Of a stretch of 64,000 bases of DNA, positions 1-12,601 are shown piece after piece. Made by a program: the position numbers and the translations under genes. The stretch's first letter is position 1, and each line of letters begins with the position of its first letter. This DNA comes from Casuarius casuarius (Eukaryota; Chordata; Aves; Casuariiformes; Casuariidae). Under the pieces are notes generated by a model. The model did no database searches. It was given only the letters and a program-made list of their open reading frames with translations, and had not been told where the DNA came from. The stretch covers positions 62,001 through 126,000 of the forward strand of contig PTFA01000406.1 in assembly GCA_003342895.1 (NCBI GenBank). Direction: 5' to 3'.

Positions 1-3000
1 TAGTTTGAATGTAAGGAGCAAAACAATAAACACAAATCAGTGAACTTCACTCTTTACTTGTATGTGATTTCAAATCTTTATGAAGATCTTAGCTCAATGC
101 TGTCTTAAAAAGGTTGAGGATGCAAATTTAGTCGTCTTTATAGAATAAAAACACATCATGATTTTAATATTTTGAAAATGTAGATGATTAAGAAGCAACT
201 TGATAGGTTCATAGATCATGATTTTGCAAATTAGCTGTTTTGTTTATTTATTAAGAAATTGAGTCCCAAGTTTACAATTCCTGTTGCTTACTAGTATCTT
301 AAAGAAATTACATTAATTATACTGCTATACAGACAGTTTATTTCAGGTAATAAAGTATATTTGTGTCTGGTAATAAGAGCCTTCTAAATCTTTCCTCCTT
401 TAACTGCACATAATATGTACATGCAGCTGTATATACCTGCATGTACAATAAGTATAGAAAGAATATACATATTTTAAAGAAATGGGGTAAATCTTTGGCT
501 TTTTTATCTAACTGTGTCACAGCAGAATTTCATTTTTTATCATCTCTGGTCTATAATAAATACAAATATCGAAAGGGGGATATCTGGTTATTTTCCAGTT
601 GGAGACAACAGCAATAAATAAAGCAGGTTCATAGGAAATAAAATTGAAAATAAAAATCATTTACACATTCCATAAATAACCTAATTTAGGCACACAACTC
701 ACCTGAATTGTGTAAAAGTTACTAAAAATTGCTAAAAAGAGTTTTTCTGAAGTTCTAACTGGTTAAAGGTGACCAAGGAGTGAGCATCAGTGATCAGGAG
801 GAGTGTATGTTAGGTGTGCATTTATGAATAGATCCATAGAATTACATTCTTTTGTAGTGGTGAAGAGTCTATTTGTAAATTCTCAGACTGGAGAGTCCCA
901 AGTTGGAATGGAACATGCGAAAATCTGGGAAGATACCTTATTCCTGTCTTTCCTCCTGAAGGTTTTAGTTATCAGTAGGATATTTCAGAGGTCACTGAGA
1001 TCTGAGACTGCATCTTAATGGGAGAAGTTGAGCACTGAATTTTCAGATTTACTGGAAAACTGAATACCTGCAGCTTCCGTTGTTTTCTGTTGAAAAAACA
1101 ATGCTTAGTGTTTATGAAAATTTAGCTCATATGTAGTAAGTTCTGACCCTGATTTGAAAATACCTGTGCTGAAGTTATCATATACATGAATAGCCTTTAA
1201 CAGAAATACTCACACCCTGGAACTTTAAGCAACTGCAGTGTTCTAGAGAACAGAAACTACATTTTTCTTTTTCATATTCTTTTTCTCATGATAGTTAATT
1301 AGAAGGCATCTTCTTCAAGAGCAGTATGTGAAGCTGCAGTGAGCTATCAGACTAACAGAATGATTAAATTGATGTTATCTTCCTTTTTGCATTCATGTTA
1401 ACTTAACTGGTAAAACATATAAACCAGTCTAGACAACATTGTTTGCAGAAACCTGAATAGCCAAGTTCAGCCAGTTAACAACCATGAGCAAAGAACAGTA
1501 TGCAACATGCATTGGAGTCCCATTATGAGAAATAGCTGCTAGACTCCATATCAAATTGATCTGAAGAAAATTAATCTCCTTTTACTGTGGTTACTGACTG
1601 TAAGTCAGTAGACTTAATGAAAGGGGGAATAAAAATTGTCTCTGAATTCTCTGCCTAAAATAATAAAGGGATTACTTATTCTTTTGCCATATATTGAAAA
1701 TTAAATGAAGTCCTAAGTTAAGCCTGTCAAAGTGAGAAAATAACAGCCTCTTTTAGCCATTATTTTTTTCTTCATTCAAAGTGATTTAAAAATTGATAGT
1801 AACTTCTTTGATCTTTTTAGGTCTTAGTTATGCCTAAAATCTTGGCTATGAAAATGTGAATTTTGGGGTCAAGATTCTAAAATTTGGGAAATCCTAAGTT
1901 ATTTACCTTTGCGTTTGTTCACTCTTCTTTTACATATGAAATACAATACACTTTTAAATAACTATGCTTTTCATCCATTCCTTAAAATTCTTGGTTTTTT
2001 TCTATAAATCATATGAGAAATGTTTGGAAAATGAGGGGTTTCAGAGAGAACTTCTTCCCAATCAGTGTGCGTCTTTGATACCTCATCTCAAGTCCTAATG
2101 TGAATGAACAAATACAGATTTTTTTCTTGGACCTTTTTATAGTTGCTCTCAGTACAGTATGTGTTTCAGATACTAAATTCGTTTTGACAACTAATGTTCT
2201 TAGCTGAGCTGCTGTTTTCCTTGTTTTACCAGTGAGGAATTAACACACAGGTTTTAGGCTCAAATATCCACCTGTTTTCATGCCAAGTTGGGACTTGGAG
2301 GTTTGATTACCCTCCTTTGCCCCCAGCCCCAAGACATCTTAGCTTTTTATATTGACATTGTTTTCTGGTGCAGTAGTTTGGATTGGTACACAGTAAACAA
2401 TTTTGCAGATCAGATCCTCATGTCTCAAGTGACCATTCTGAAAATGAAACAGGACTGGGACCTGTGAAAAGTTTGGCTGCATAAATTGTCTGATGTCATG
2501 TAGGAGCTCTGTAGTAGAGTTGGTATTTCAAGGACAGCATTCAGCTAACATAATACTGAGATGATCCTCCTTGCAATCTGTTGCCTTACTTAGTTCATCC
2601 ACTTCTAGCTCTGCAGCACTTGTAGCAGAGTTTTATGGGCAGTATCCTTCTTAGCATCATAATTCTGCTTTACCTTTGATCCATGGTACACTGAATTAAG
2701 CAGGTCCTCCAGAAGAAGATAAAAAGCAGCGATACAGTTAAAAGTGAATCATCAGGTACATAGCCAACAGGATGAATGGCAGTTGTAGAGGGGAAAGCTT
2801 AATCTGGGCCTTTCTTGGCTTTGCCAAGAGCTTGATCTGACAAACTTCGCATTTTTGTGTAATAATACAGTATCACAGATTTCAGATCAGATGGGAGGAG
2901 AAAAGCCGTTATGTGACTTGCCGTTTACATTTATGTATTTGGAATATGTACAGGGCAGAGGTCTAGTATTGAACCTAAGAGTTACACATAGTAATGCTGT

Positions 3001-4228
3001 TTTCTGGGTCAAGAGAGAAACCTTTTGCCAGTTGATTTTACACATATTTTCTACAGCAAGACAGTGGTAATTTCCTCATTCATTCTCTATTTTAAACTTG
3101 ATAAGTGTAAATGCTGTAAACTTGATAAGGGTAAACATTTACTGTGTGTTGTTGCACTTTCCCAATCCTGTCAAACATACACAAGTGTTATGAAAAATAA
3201 TAATTGCATTTATGCATTACAGGTTTCTGAAATACATGCATTTTGCTAATGGTGTCTGTTTCATATTTTAATAATGAAACAACATGCTTGATCTTCTGTT
3301 CTTTCTTTTTATTTGATTTTTTTCCAGATCTAAACTTAATGTGCAATTGAAGTAAAAATATGTTGTTATGAATTACTGATTTAACAAAATTTATAGTAGC
3401 TTTTTTGGTTTTATTCTATTTGTATTTGATTTTTCTAAAGTGATTTCAATGTTGTTTTCAGTAGTAAATAAAAGGATCTTTCCACTTAAGGATATTCGGA
3501 AAGAAGCAAGCCTTAATGTACAACAACCTGAATGAAAGCTGATAGTTTAATAATTTCTGGTTTAAGAAGTCTTTAGTTGCCCTATATTGCAGTAAACCAA
3601 AACTTACAGATTACTTTTATTTGTTTTGACAAATTTGTTCAAGAAGATAACTTCCATTCTCAATGGAGATATTTAAAAAGTTCTTTTCTAAAGACATGAA
3701 CAGGAGGAAGTTGCAATGCACTAAATACAGTACTTTTAATAAAACCATATTATTTTATAAAAATGGCTGGATTTATTAGGTTATGTTTCTGGGATAGTAA
3801 GTGTAATCATATGAAACTTAATTGAGATAGAAATTTTAGCAATTGTGATTGTTATAGACACAGTGTAGCACAAAGCTACCATGTGTTGATTCACTATGGA
3901 ATTGTTTGGTACTCATACTTGTTCAAAGTCATTGCTACACATTAGAGAAATTTGACAGTTTATGGTGTTTACTGTAATTTTAAGAAAATGCTTACATTTT
4001 GAAATGGAAGCTGATGGGCAGATGTGTTATATCTGAAGAGTGAAGTATTTTCTTATTAGATTTCCTTTCAGAATGTCTTGGATATATTTGTGTTTACATA
4101 AAACTTTAAGAAAATAAAAGTAAAATGTTGTCATTAAGTAATAGCAGTTATCTCTAGATTTTATTTCACTTTACTGTATGTTTTCCAAGTAACGTATTAC
4201 CAAACATTTTTGTTCATTTGTTTTTTAG
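1..4228 (+). other. BRD10: BRD10 intron (upstream part), no exon seen
   Basis: This AT-rich stretch precedes the first recognisable BRD10 exon. No open segment with good splice edges or family similarity was found in it, and the short open frames are compatible with chance. It is read as intron because the exon at 4229 starts after a pyrimidine-rich AG acceptor and has no start codon. The N-terminal bromodomain exons of BRD10 should lie further upstream, outside the window. Confidence 0.6.
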
Positions 4229-4318
4229 CTTATTTGCACTAATCTTGATGAACTCAGGGATTTAATCGCAAAGATTGAGAATGAACTCAAAGATCTGGAA
4301 GACATTAAAAAGAAATCG
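4229..4318 (+). CDS. BRD10: BRD10 internal exon, charged coiled-coil-like segment
   Basis: This 90-base exon follows a T-rich acceptor ending TTTTTTAG and ends at a TCG|GTATGT donor. Only one frame is open. It gives 30 residues beginning LICTNLDELRDL and ending DIKKKS. The pattern of Leu and Ile spaced between Glu, Asp and Lys suggests a helix or short coiled coil. The exon is phase 0 at both ends and joins in frame to the exon at 16945. As I recall it, the human BRD10 (KIAA2026) protein has the same junction between the Lys-Lys-Ser end of this segment and a Gly-Lys/Arg-Trp-Tyr start of the next. The exon lies downstream of the bromodomain, which is off-window. Confidence 0.85.
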
Positions 4319-7300
4319 GTATGTGACATTAATTTAAAACTTTCTCTTATATGGGTATAAAACTATCCCAGTCATTTGCTGAGGCTTCTTTAGGCCTGAA
4401 GGTTTGTGCTTTTTCTGTAATCGTATGAAGCCTTGCGAGGTTGATAACTGAAGACTGTTTATCTTTATACTTTTTTGTATGAACTGCTCAGTTCACAGTG
4501 TTGTTATAAGTAAAATCAATAACTCTGTATTAACTTTTCACTGCCAAAGTAAATCGTGGGTAGTGATAATACTGTATAAGGGTTAGGGCGTTTCTATTAA
4601 TCATGTGAGCATTCTTCCTTGAGGACAACCTTTGATCCAACAAGCAATTATGGGACAGAGTTCTCATATCTGTGCATGCAGTGCTGATTAGACCTCCTTA
4701 TGAGCAGATTCTTTTGTTTGTTATGATTCCTAACTCCTCTTTCTTTGCAAGTAACTAGAATTGCTTACAGGAAAGCATGCTATCTGGTGCTAGATCCAAG
4801 ATTTAGATACAAATTTTACCTAATATAACCCATCTATGATACTGCAGCTGAAAGGCCCAAAAGAATAGCCATTAGACAAGAGAATCCAGTGCATTTTGGT
4901 TTTGTAGCAGGGAGTCATTCTCATCGAGGAGGTAGCTGATTTTAAATACACACAAAGTAGTACTCACTTAAATGGCCATCTGCAGCCAACTCTTTTTTTA
5001 TATTGCTTCTTGTTCATACCAGTCTTGTTTATCAAACCTTTGATTAGCACTTCTGTGGCATTTCTACAAACAGTAGTAGTTTAAAATGTCCAATTTTCCA
5101 TACTTTAGAAATTAGACTGCTAGTTCCTGTGACTTTTGTCTCATGCAGACACTTTTGGGTTTTTTAGTGAGAGAGAAATATTTGGTAGATGAAAGGAAAT
5201 ATAAATTAGGACTCTGAAAGATCAATTTCAATGCAAACGCTTAGCCTAAAACTTGTTACAATATCCAAAGTAGTAAAAAGGGACCTCACTTGAAATTATT
5301 TTCCAATTGCTAAAGTGCAGGCTGGTTTTATGACAAGTTTGTAAAGAGGTTATTAGAAAGGCTATGTCAGCAATAGAGGAAAAAATAGGAGAAAAAAAGC
5401 ATATACATCAGCATATCAATAATATTAGTATAGATGAGACTTTTAGTGCAAGTAAAACCATACCAAAAAGACTTCTTCAAGGGTAGACAAATGCTAAATA
5501 TGTCATAATTGCTCTTTGGACTGAAATCTGATAATGTCATTATATAAATAAGTTGCATGACTTCATCAGGAATACTATGTTTAGTTCTAACCATACTGTC
5601 TTAAAAAAAAAAAAAAAAAAGCTTAAGTGCAGAGGAGTTGAGATGCAACTCGTTCAACATTCAGAAGTTGTCTGAATGAGGTAAGGACAGCCATTCTGTG
5701 TGCTCTTATAAATATATCAGGTCATGATTTTTGGTCTCTAAACATTTATGTTATGGAAGTGTTATATAAAGAAGAAAGATTAGGATTAATTGCTTTACAA
5801 GTGAATGTAAGGAAACAAAGTGAAGTATTGATTAAAAAATATAATTGTCATGAAGGCAAACTGCATACTCCCTTTAAAGTAAGAACAAAAAGATGTTAAA
5901 CTAGATAAATAGTCAACAGACTTGACTGGATAAAATGAGGTTTCCCCTTGCAAGGCAGATCATTAGAGTTGTCTTTTGATGTTGGTAACACCATGTGTGA
6001 TTAGCTTAGATAATTTTAAAACTAGGAGATGCAGATTTTCATTCTTTATCATATAAACTCTAACAGAAATGACAGTGGCAATTTCAGAAGCATCCAGAAC
6101 AGGGTTGTTTTTTGTTTTTTGTTTTTCCTTGGGTTTCTCTGAAGTACCTAGTTTATTAGGTTCTGTTTTAATTCAACCATGGAAATCTGACCTAGTGTGG
6201 AAGTTCATTTTTATATGATAATTCATGTTTATTTTTAGGCTGTTTGTGACCTTCTCTCTTATTTTGACCTAAAGGTGGTATTCTTCTTAACTACTTCATG
6301 GAATCGCTCTTGGTTTTGTTAGTAATAGCGACCCAGGAGAAGCCAAAGGAGTGTCTCCCCTTCATGATTAACTCTTGCTGGTTCCAGTTTTAGTAGTTTT
6401 TAGTACCCTACTGAGATACACCCTCAAGACAAGCTTTAAAACTTGCTTTAAATACTAATGTGTGTTAGAACTACAGCTTGTTTCACTTATGTTAAGACTT
6501 CAAAATGTAGCCTTTTTGTTTGGCTTCCTGAGAAACAAATGACAGTTAAGACTTTCTAGAGCACATAAAAAGAACTCCTTCTCCAGAGCTTGGAAGTGCT
6601 AGAGGCTGTAATAAAAGAGCTGAGCTGTAAGACGACTTTAACATGAGTAAACTTATTTTTTTCTGATAGCATTTTTTTGTTCACAGTTGCACTGGTTCTA
6701 GCTGACACTTTTCAGAATATCAACTTGAGCCAAGAAATTGCATGAGAGATTTTTACCCTAAATTAGCTTTGTTTGGCAAGTTGCAAGCAAATTAGAACAG
6801 GGAAAGCCTTGGATAGTTTTAAATGTAGGCATTACTACCAATTCCTCCTATGACAATGATGTAATAAACTTATTAGAAGGGATTTTCACTGTCTGGCTGA
6901 ATAAAACAATTTCATCCCATATTCTTTTGTATAACTGTAATGCCTTTTGAATTAAGTATGAATAATATTCATCCAAAAAAATTTTGCACGTTCACTTGAT
7001 TATGGGTGAGTTTGTTGTAAAAATAATGAGATTTGCCTTCGTGCCATTGAAAATAACCATTTAGAGAAGAACATGTAATTTGACTTCAGTCCTTTAATTT
7101 TAATCTAAAGTTCAAACCAGTCTTAGTATTACCTCTTTCCAGACTGCTTCCCTTTTGAATCCTGGCCACAGTTCTGATGCGAGGCCACAATTTCACATGT
7201 GCTTTCACCTGACATAGGCCAAAGCTGCTGCCAAAAAATAGTTGCCACTCTCTGTTCCTGGAAGCTTGTTGCATTTTCTGTGCCACCCCATGAGAGAGAA

Positions 7301-7365
7301 TAACAAATTTTTTTGTTTAATGGCATGGTGAACTGAATGAGGAAGATGGTCTGGGATAAACCTAA

Positions 7366-7395
7366 CCCCCCCCCCCCACACACACACACACACAC
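7366..7395. repeat. Poly-C tract joined to (CA)n microsatellite
   Basis: Twelve C residues at 7366-7377 run directly into about nine CA dinucleotides. This is a simple repeat in a BRD10 intron and is likely to be length-polymorphic. Confidence 0.95.
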
Positions 7396-8946
7396 TGCTG
7401 AGGTAGTTTTAACCCAGCTCAGTTTCCTAGTGCAGTTTATCATGCAGTGGCACAAATAACTTGTACTTGTGCTGCTGCAGTTTGAGGGGTCGTTGTAAGG
7501 GCAGGAGGGAACATCTAGGGGCAGAAGAAGATAGGATGGCTTTTGTCAGGAAAAGTGCTGTTTTGTGGCAGTTGAAATTGTGTATCAAACTACAATCTGA
7601 GCCTAGAAAGAAATTTTCCATCTCTTGCTTCATCTACTAAGCAGTTCCTCTCCTAACCACCTACTGCATTTCAAGAGGGAGAGAATCACTTAGTCAGATG
7701 TATTTTTTATTTTGCGGATGACTAGAGGTCAGAAAGCTACAGATGCAGAAAGGGAACTTGAGAGACTGGAGCCACACTGAGGAAGTCTGAGCTCTGTGTA
7801 CTGTCTAGTAAAAGGTTGGAGGGTAGCTTCTCTGTCCTAAGGAAGGTGCTCAAGCTAGAGGAGAAGCTAGATATTGTAGCTTCCTCGTTCTCTGTCCTAG
7901 CCCAGGTTTCAAAAAAATAAAAAACCAAAGTAAATTGTGAGCAGCTCAGACGTATGTTAGCCGTCAGTAACCACTGGCAGGGACCACTTGAAAGCTGAGG
8001 GTAGCCTCAAAATTTCCTCTTCTTGCATTATGCGTTTTCTGCCAGGAGCTGCAGAAAGGGAGACAAAGGGGTCATAGCACACTAGCTCAGGAGAAGTCTT
8101 CTGGAGGAGCCTTTTGGGAAGGTTCAGTTCCTTTTCAAAAGTAACGGAAAAAGGGCAAAGAATCTGCCACTCTTCTTTCTGAAATTGTGTGTGTTATTGA
8201 GGTTGTAAAGGGTTTGTTATGACTAGTGAAGATCTTAGTCTTTATTTTAATCTGCCTCTACAGGAAAGTATACAGAATAATGCTATATGGCCATTTTTTT
8301 TAATCCTCATTCTGCATGTCTCAAAGAGAATGTCTCACATTGCACTCATCTTATCTTCAAGTTTACCTCAAAGTCAAATGAAACACAGTATAGAGGAGAG
8401 CCAAAAGCATTCCAGGACTCGAATAGCAGACCATTTTATCTCTGCCTCTGTTAAGTAGTCTTGTTTGTTGCAGGAATATAGATGTATTTGGCTCTGTAGT
8501 GCATCTCTTGCACTGGCTTGTTATTGAGTGCTCGACGCTGTCAGAATAGCAGTTTAGATTTGGTGGCTGGTAACCTGTTCTGTAATGCTGCTGTGTTGGA
8601 CACTGTGGAGTGCAATGATGGCTGTTTTACTTACGGAGTTATAGCAGGCCACCCCGGGGAGATTGCCTTAAAATTGGCAGTGCAGGCTGAAGGATGAAGC
8701 CCTCTGCATTTTTATTTTGCTGTGAAGAAAATCTTATGTATTTAAAGGTAATGTGAATTGCCCTGTGTTAGCCTAATGTTTTCTTCCTCCTGCCCTGCCA
8801 TGGAAAGGCACTGTAGCAAATCATAGCAGATGGTTTGTTCCATAACTGTTCCATATCACAGCAGAATTTCAATTTTTCTTTGATCTCTCCTTGCCACTGT
8901 GTAGTGGGAAACTATGACAGGATTGCAGATATTTGTGTCGAATAGT

Positions 8947-9021
8947 NNNNNNNNNNNNNNNNNNNNNNNNNNNNNNNNNNNNNNNNNNNNNNNNNNNNNN
9001 NNNNNNNNNNNNNNNNNNNNN
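8947..9021. other. Assembly gap (75 N)
   Basis: A run of 75 unknown bases lies inside the long BRD10 intron. The true length may differ from 75. No coding exon is missing for the canonical BRD10 splice pattern, because the flanking exons join in phase. Confidence 0.99.
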
Positions 9022-12000
9022 TGCTTATTGTAAAGTCAACTGGGTTGTGACAAGGGCAGCTAATTCTAGACATCATGTCAATCATATTAGAATATTAATT
9101 GTCTTGGAGAGGGTATAAATATTGAAAGATCCCTTGTTTACTGAAATACAAGACTTTATTTTAATAGCACCATTGGATTTGAGTCATTCCCTGCAAGTCT
9201 GATTGGTAAGTGCATAGATGTCTGGGGAGGGAGAAGGAAAGCTGGAGCCTAGGCCTCCCCAAGTTAAGTAGACCAAGTTAAAACAGATAAAGGACATTAT
9301 TTTAAGTAGGAAACCAGACTCTCCCTACAGGCAGAGAAAGGTGAAACAAAGGGAAGAGGAAGGGGGTTTGCGTAGTCAAAGGACACCAACCAAGTTCACA
9401 ACTAGCTAGGTTTTGGAAGGAATATATTGAAGATTTTATTGTTTTGCAGAAATCTGTAACACTGTAGTGTTCTTGGCTTAGTAGTAAAAAAAGATAAGCT
9501 CCTTTTCAAAGGTTTTGGGTTTTGCTCTTTTTTAACATTGTTCTTGAAGGTTTGTACGTCACAAGCCAGGTGAATATTTTTGTTTATGGGTAGATTTATC
9601 TGTAAGCAGGTGGATCTCAGGAGAGCTGAAAGCAAACTAAGGGTTTCTGCAACCCCAAGCCTGTGTGAAGTGCAGAGATCTATATTTAGGAATGCACTTG
9701 AAAATTCAGAATTAAAACCCAACAGGCTGAGTTCAGAAATGTTTAGGACTGCAGACAAATTCATTTGTAGGAATTCTCAGGCTGCCCAAAGGAATACATT
9801 GGGCCAGGATGGAATATTTCTCTTTTTTGAGGGGGGGGCGGCAGATATGCCAAACAGGCTTTTGTTAAGCTTCTTCATAGGAAACGGAAGTGTCCAAATT
9901 AAGAGAATGAACTGTTTTCTTTTTTATTGATTGGCTGCATGTTACTTTAAAAAATGAAATATTAACATATGGCAAAAAACAATGCAAAATTGCTCATTTA
10001 CTAAACATAGGTTTCTAAAACACTTTCTCTGCATATGGCAAAGAAATGGGAAATTATTTCATAGTGGAGCAAAGTTTGAGCAAGGCTGTACAGGGACTTC
10101 CCAGGAATGCACAGCAGAAGTTCATGCAACCTTCAAAAACAAATAAGGGCTATTACTATTTTTGTGAATCAGACACCAGCTTTACAACTAATAACACAGA
10201 AAAACTTACTGAGTCTTCTCACTTGGGCCCTGTGGAAGCTTAATTTTTAGAGGGTTAAATCTTTGCATTTTAGCACAAGGTTGACTACTTCTCTTTCCCC
10301 ACCCCTCTCCTCCCTCACTAGTGAAATATATTTCATGCTTGAAACTTTTGGATGCAAAGAGTTGTCTGTCATATTTCTTTGCATCTATATTACTGCACCT
10401 ACATGCCAACAAATGGTATTATAGTCTGAGAAATCTAGGCTTGCTTTTGGTTTAAACTGGAGATACAGTAAATTATCCTTGACTTAAATCTATATTAGAA
10501 TGACAGGATTTTAGTAGACCTGTTTGTAGTCGCACAACTATAATACTAATTTGCATTTATAGTTTAGGGTGTATGTCATTGTGCATCGTGTTCTGTAATG
10601 CATCTAGCATGCTCTTGTTCCATTCTTTGTCCTGACACTTGATTTGTACTGTAGCCACTTGCACATAGTCTGTTACTGCTTTTTTCTGGTTTCCCTTTGC
10701 TTTACCTCACCTTTTAAAAATGTTGATATGACCCCAAAATGTTGAATTTGGAGTCTGAAATAAAGCTTGTAAGTTCACATTTACATCCGTAAGTACTGCG
10801 TAGTCTGTAACTGTTACTTTCCTGTAGTTCTGAGGAAGGTTTAAGCATGTGGAGCTTCTGGAAATTCAACCAGTTAATTAAGTGTTTAGTAAGAATGAAT
10901 AAAATCAACTTTAGGCTTCAAAATTTGAAATCTTCTCCACAGTGATTTGTTTTTCTGTTATTTCTATCTTCTGTTGCTCTCACTATGTTTATATATTTTT
11001 GTCCTAGTCTTCAGTTCTTTGTAGCTCCTCTCGTTCCTCTTTTACTCCATATATTTAGCCCTACCTTTTTTTGTGAAAAAATTTTTTTCTCTAAACTTTG
11101 CATTATCTTTTATGCCTTTCCTTATGTTTAGTCCAGCCCTGCAATAAATGTTTAAGTGGCTTCCCTTAAGCCACTCCTGTCTTCTAACTTTTTACAGTTA
11201 CAAATGGGAAAGTGCAGGTTCTGCATCAAAGGAATGAATATGTATTCATACCTTTAATCCGTAATACTTTCATCATATAGATAGTGCTGTGTATTCAGAA
11301 CATTTCACAGTGCCTTGGATTCTGGTCAATTTATATATTATTATGAAAAATCAGACAAGACAGCACACAGTTATAATAAAACAGCTAATTTTAAGATGTT
11401 CGGAGGAAGAATAGAAAAATGGTTGTGTATCCAGGGTTAAGAAGATGAAAAATTCAGCTGTATGGAAGGGACTTAAATGAGGTCCTTATTAGTTTAAAAG
11501 AAAAACAAACTGTTTGTGAACAGTTTAGCATAATACATACAGCCAGTTTCTTCATGGGTTATAGTAGTACAAGTAATTCAGTAACTTAAAGTTCCTCTAA
11601 TGGTGAGTAAAATGTGACAGTTCAGTGCTGGATAATTTCACTGTCTTGTGTTAGTTTAGAAAAGGTAGTGAGATCAAGCTGATGATAGATTTTCTCCCAT
11701 GTTTGTTTTATAACTTTAAAATAAATGTGGGAGATTAATCAATGCAATGACGATTATGCAATAATTTTGCCTAAAGAAAATGAGCACATGTGGCTAAATG
11801 TCTGTCTGAAGAGTCATTTCGTAGTAATAAGCTAAATCATGAGATAGACACTTAGTGGCAAGAAATTTATTGGGTTTTTTTACTTCATTTTTTTGCAATA
11901 AGATAGTCTGGAATACCATTTCTGGATATAGCTTGGTTTGATCAGATCTCTGTATGTCATGAAGTGCAAGCTGGAGGTTTTCAAAAACAGAGGTTTGGGG

Positions 12001-12468
12001 GCTGAAATAAGATGATTTACCAGTCTTTTCATTAGTTACAGGTAAATTCTGAAGGATATAATTGATGAAGAGAGGTCATGAGTGAATTTGTTTTATAATT
12101 TACTGCAAATCGTTCCTCTTGACTAAGTTTTGTCCCAGTCCTCAAATAATATCAGAGTGTAGCTATTGATAGATCACTTGTAATATTCAAAATGATGTTG
12201 CTGACAGTAAGATACAAATCATTGATTTGCAAGAATTTTTACTATAAAAGGTAACTTCAGACTAAGCTTTATCAAAATGAAGACACTTTGAATCATATAT
12301 GTGGTCATACAGTACACTTCAGTAATCTGATCATGCATTCTTATTCAGTCAAAGCTGCCTTTGAAGTAAGTGTCTGAAATTTTAATATTTGGCCTGTTAG
12401 TTGGTTCAGAGGGACGCTCAATCTCAATCCATATCTGAATTGAAAAGTTATCGGTCTCTTTTCTTTAG

Positions 12469-12601
12469 GTATCTGATGTCCAAAGCAGCTGCAGATCACC
12501 AGCTCCCTCTCCGTGTGACATCACTAGAAAACGCTAGACTGGTGATGTCACACGTACCACAGAACCCCGCTGCAGAATGGAGCAGGCCTATTAAGGGTAA
12601 G
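12469..12601 (+). other. BRD10: Candidate frameshifting (poison) exon with internal hairpin, in BRD10 intron
   Basis: A strong acceptor (TCTTTTCTTTAG|GTATC) and a consensus donor (AAG|GTAAGT) flank 133 bases that are richer in GC and CpG than the surrounding intron. The core is an inverted repeat: 12512-12524 is the exact reverse complement of 12542-12554. With inner bases the arms reach 16 pairs including one G-T pair, around an 11-base loop. The neighbouring BRD10 exons are both phase 0 here. Inclusion of 133 bases would shift the frame and meet a TAG at 12535-12537, after 22 codons, so inclusion would make an NMD-type transcript. Another frame is fully open across the cassette but does not fit the flanking phases. 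The alternative is an old palindromic interspersed repeat with chance splice sites. Confidence 0.4.
12512..12554. repeat. Perfect 13-bp inverted repeat / hairpin with ATF-CRE-like arms
   Basis: The arms CGTGTGACATCAC (12512-12524) and GTGATGTCACACG (12542-12554) are perfect reverse complements, extended inward to 12527 and 12539. Each arm carries TGACATCA or its complement, a one-base variant of the CRE/ATF site TGACGTCA. Two CTAG tetramers lie between the arms. The hairpin may matter as RNA, as DNA, or only as the trace of a palindromic repeat family. Confidence 0.8.

Larger units (their letters stand above)
4319..12468 (+). other. BRD10: BRD10 intron, first part
   Basis: This is AT-rich intronic sequence with an 18-base A run at 5603-5620, a C12 tract followed by a CA repeat at 7366-7395 and the assembly gap at 8947-9021. 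No conserved coding segment was recognised. Confidence 0.6.
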
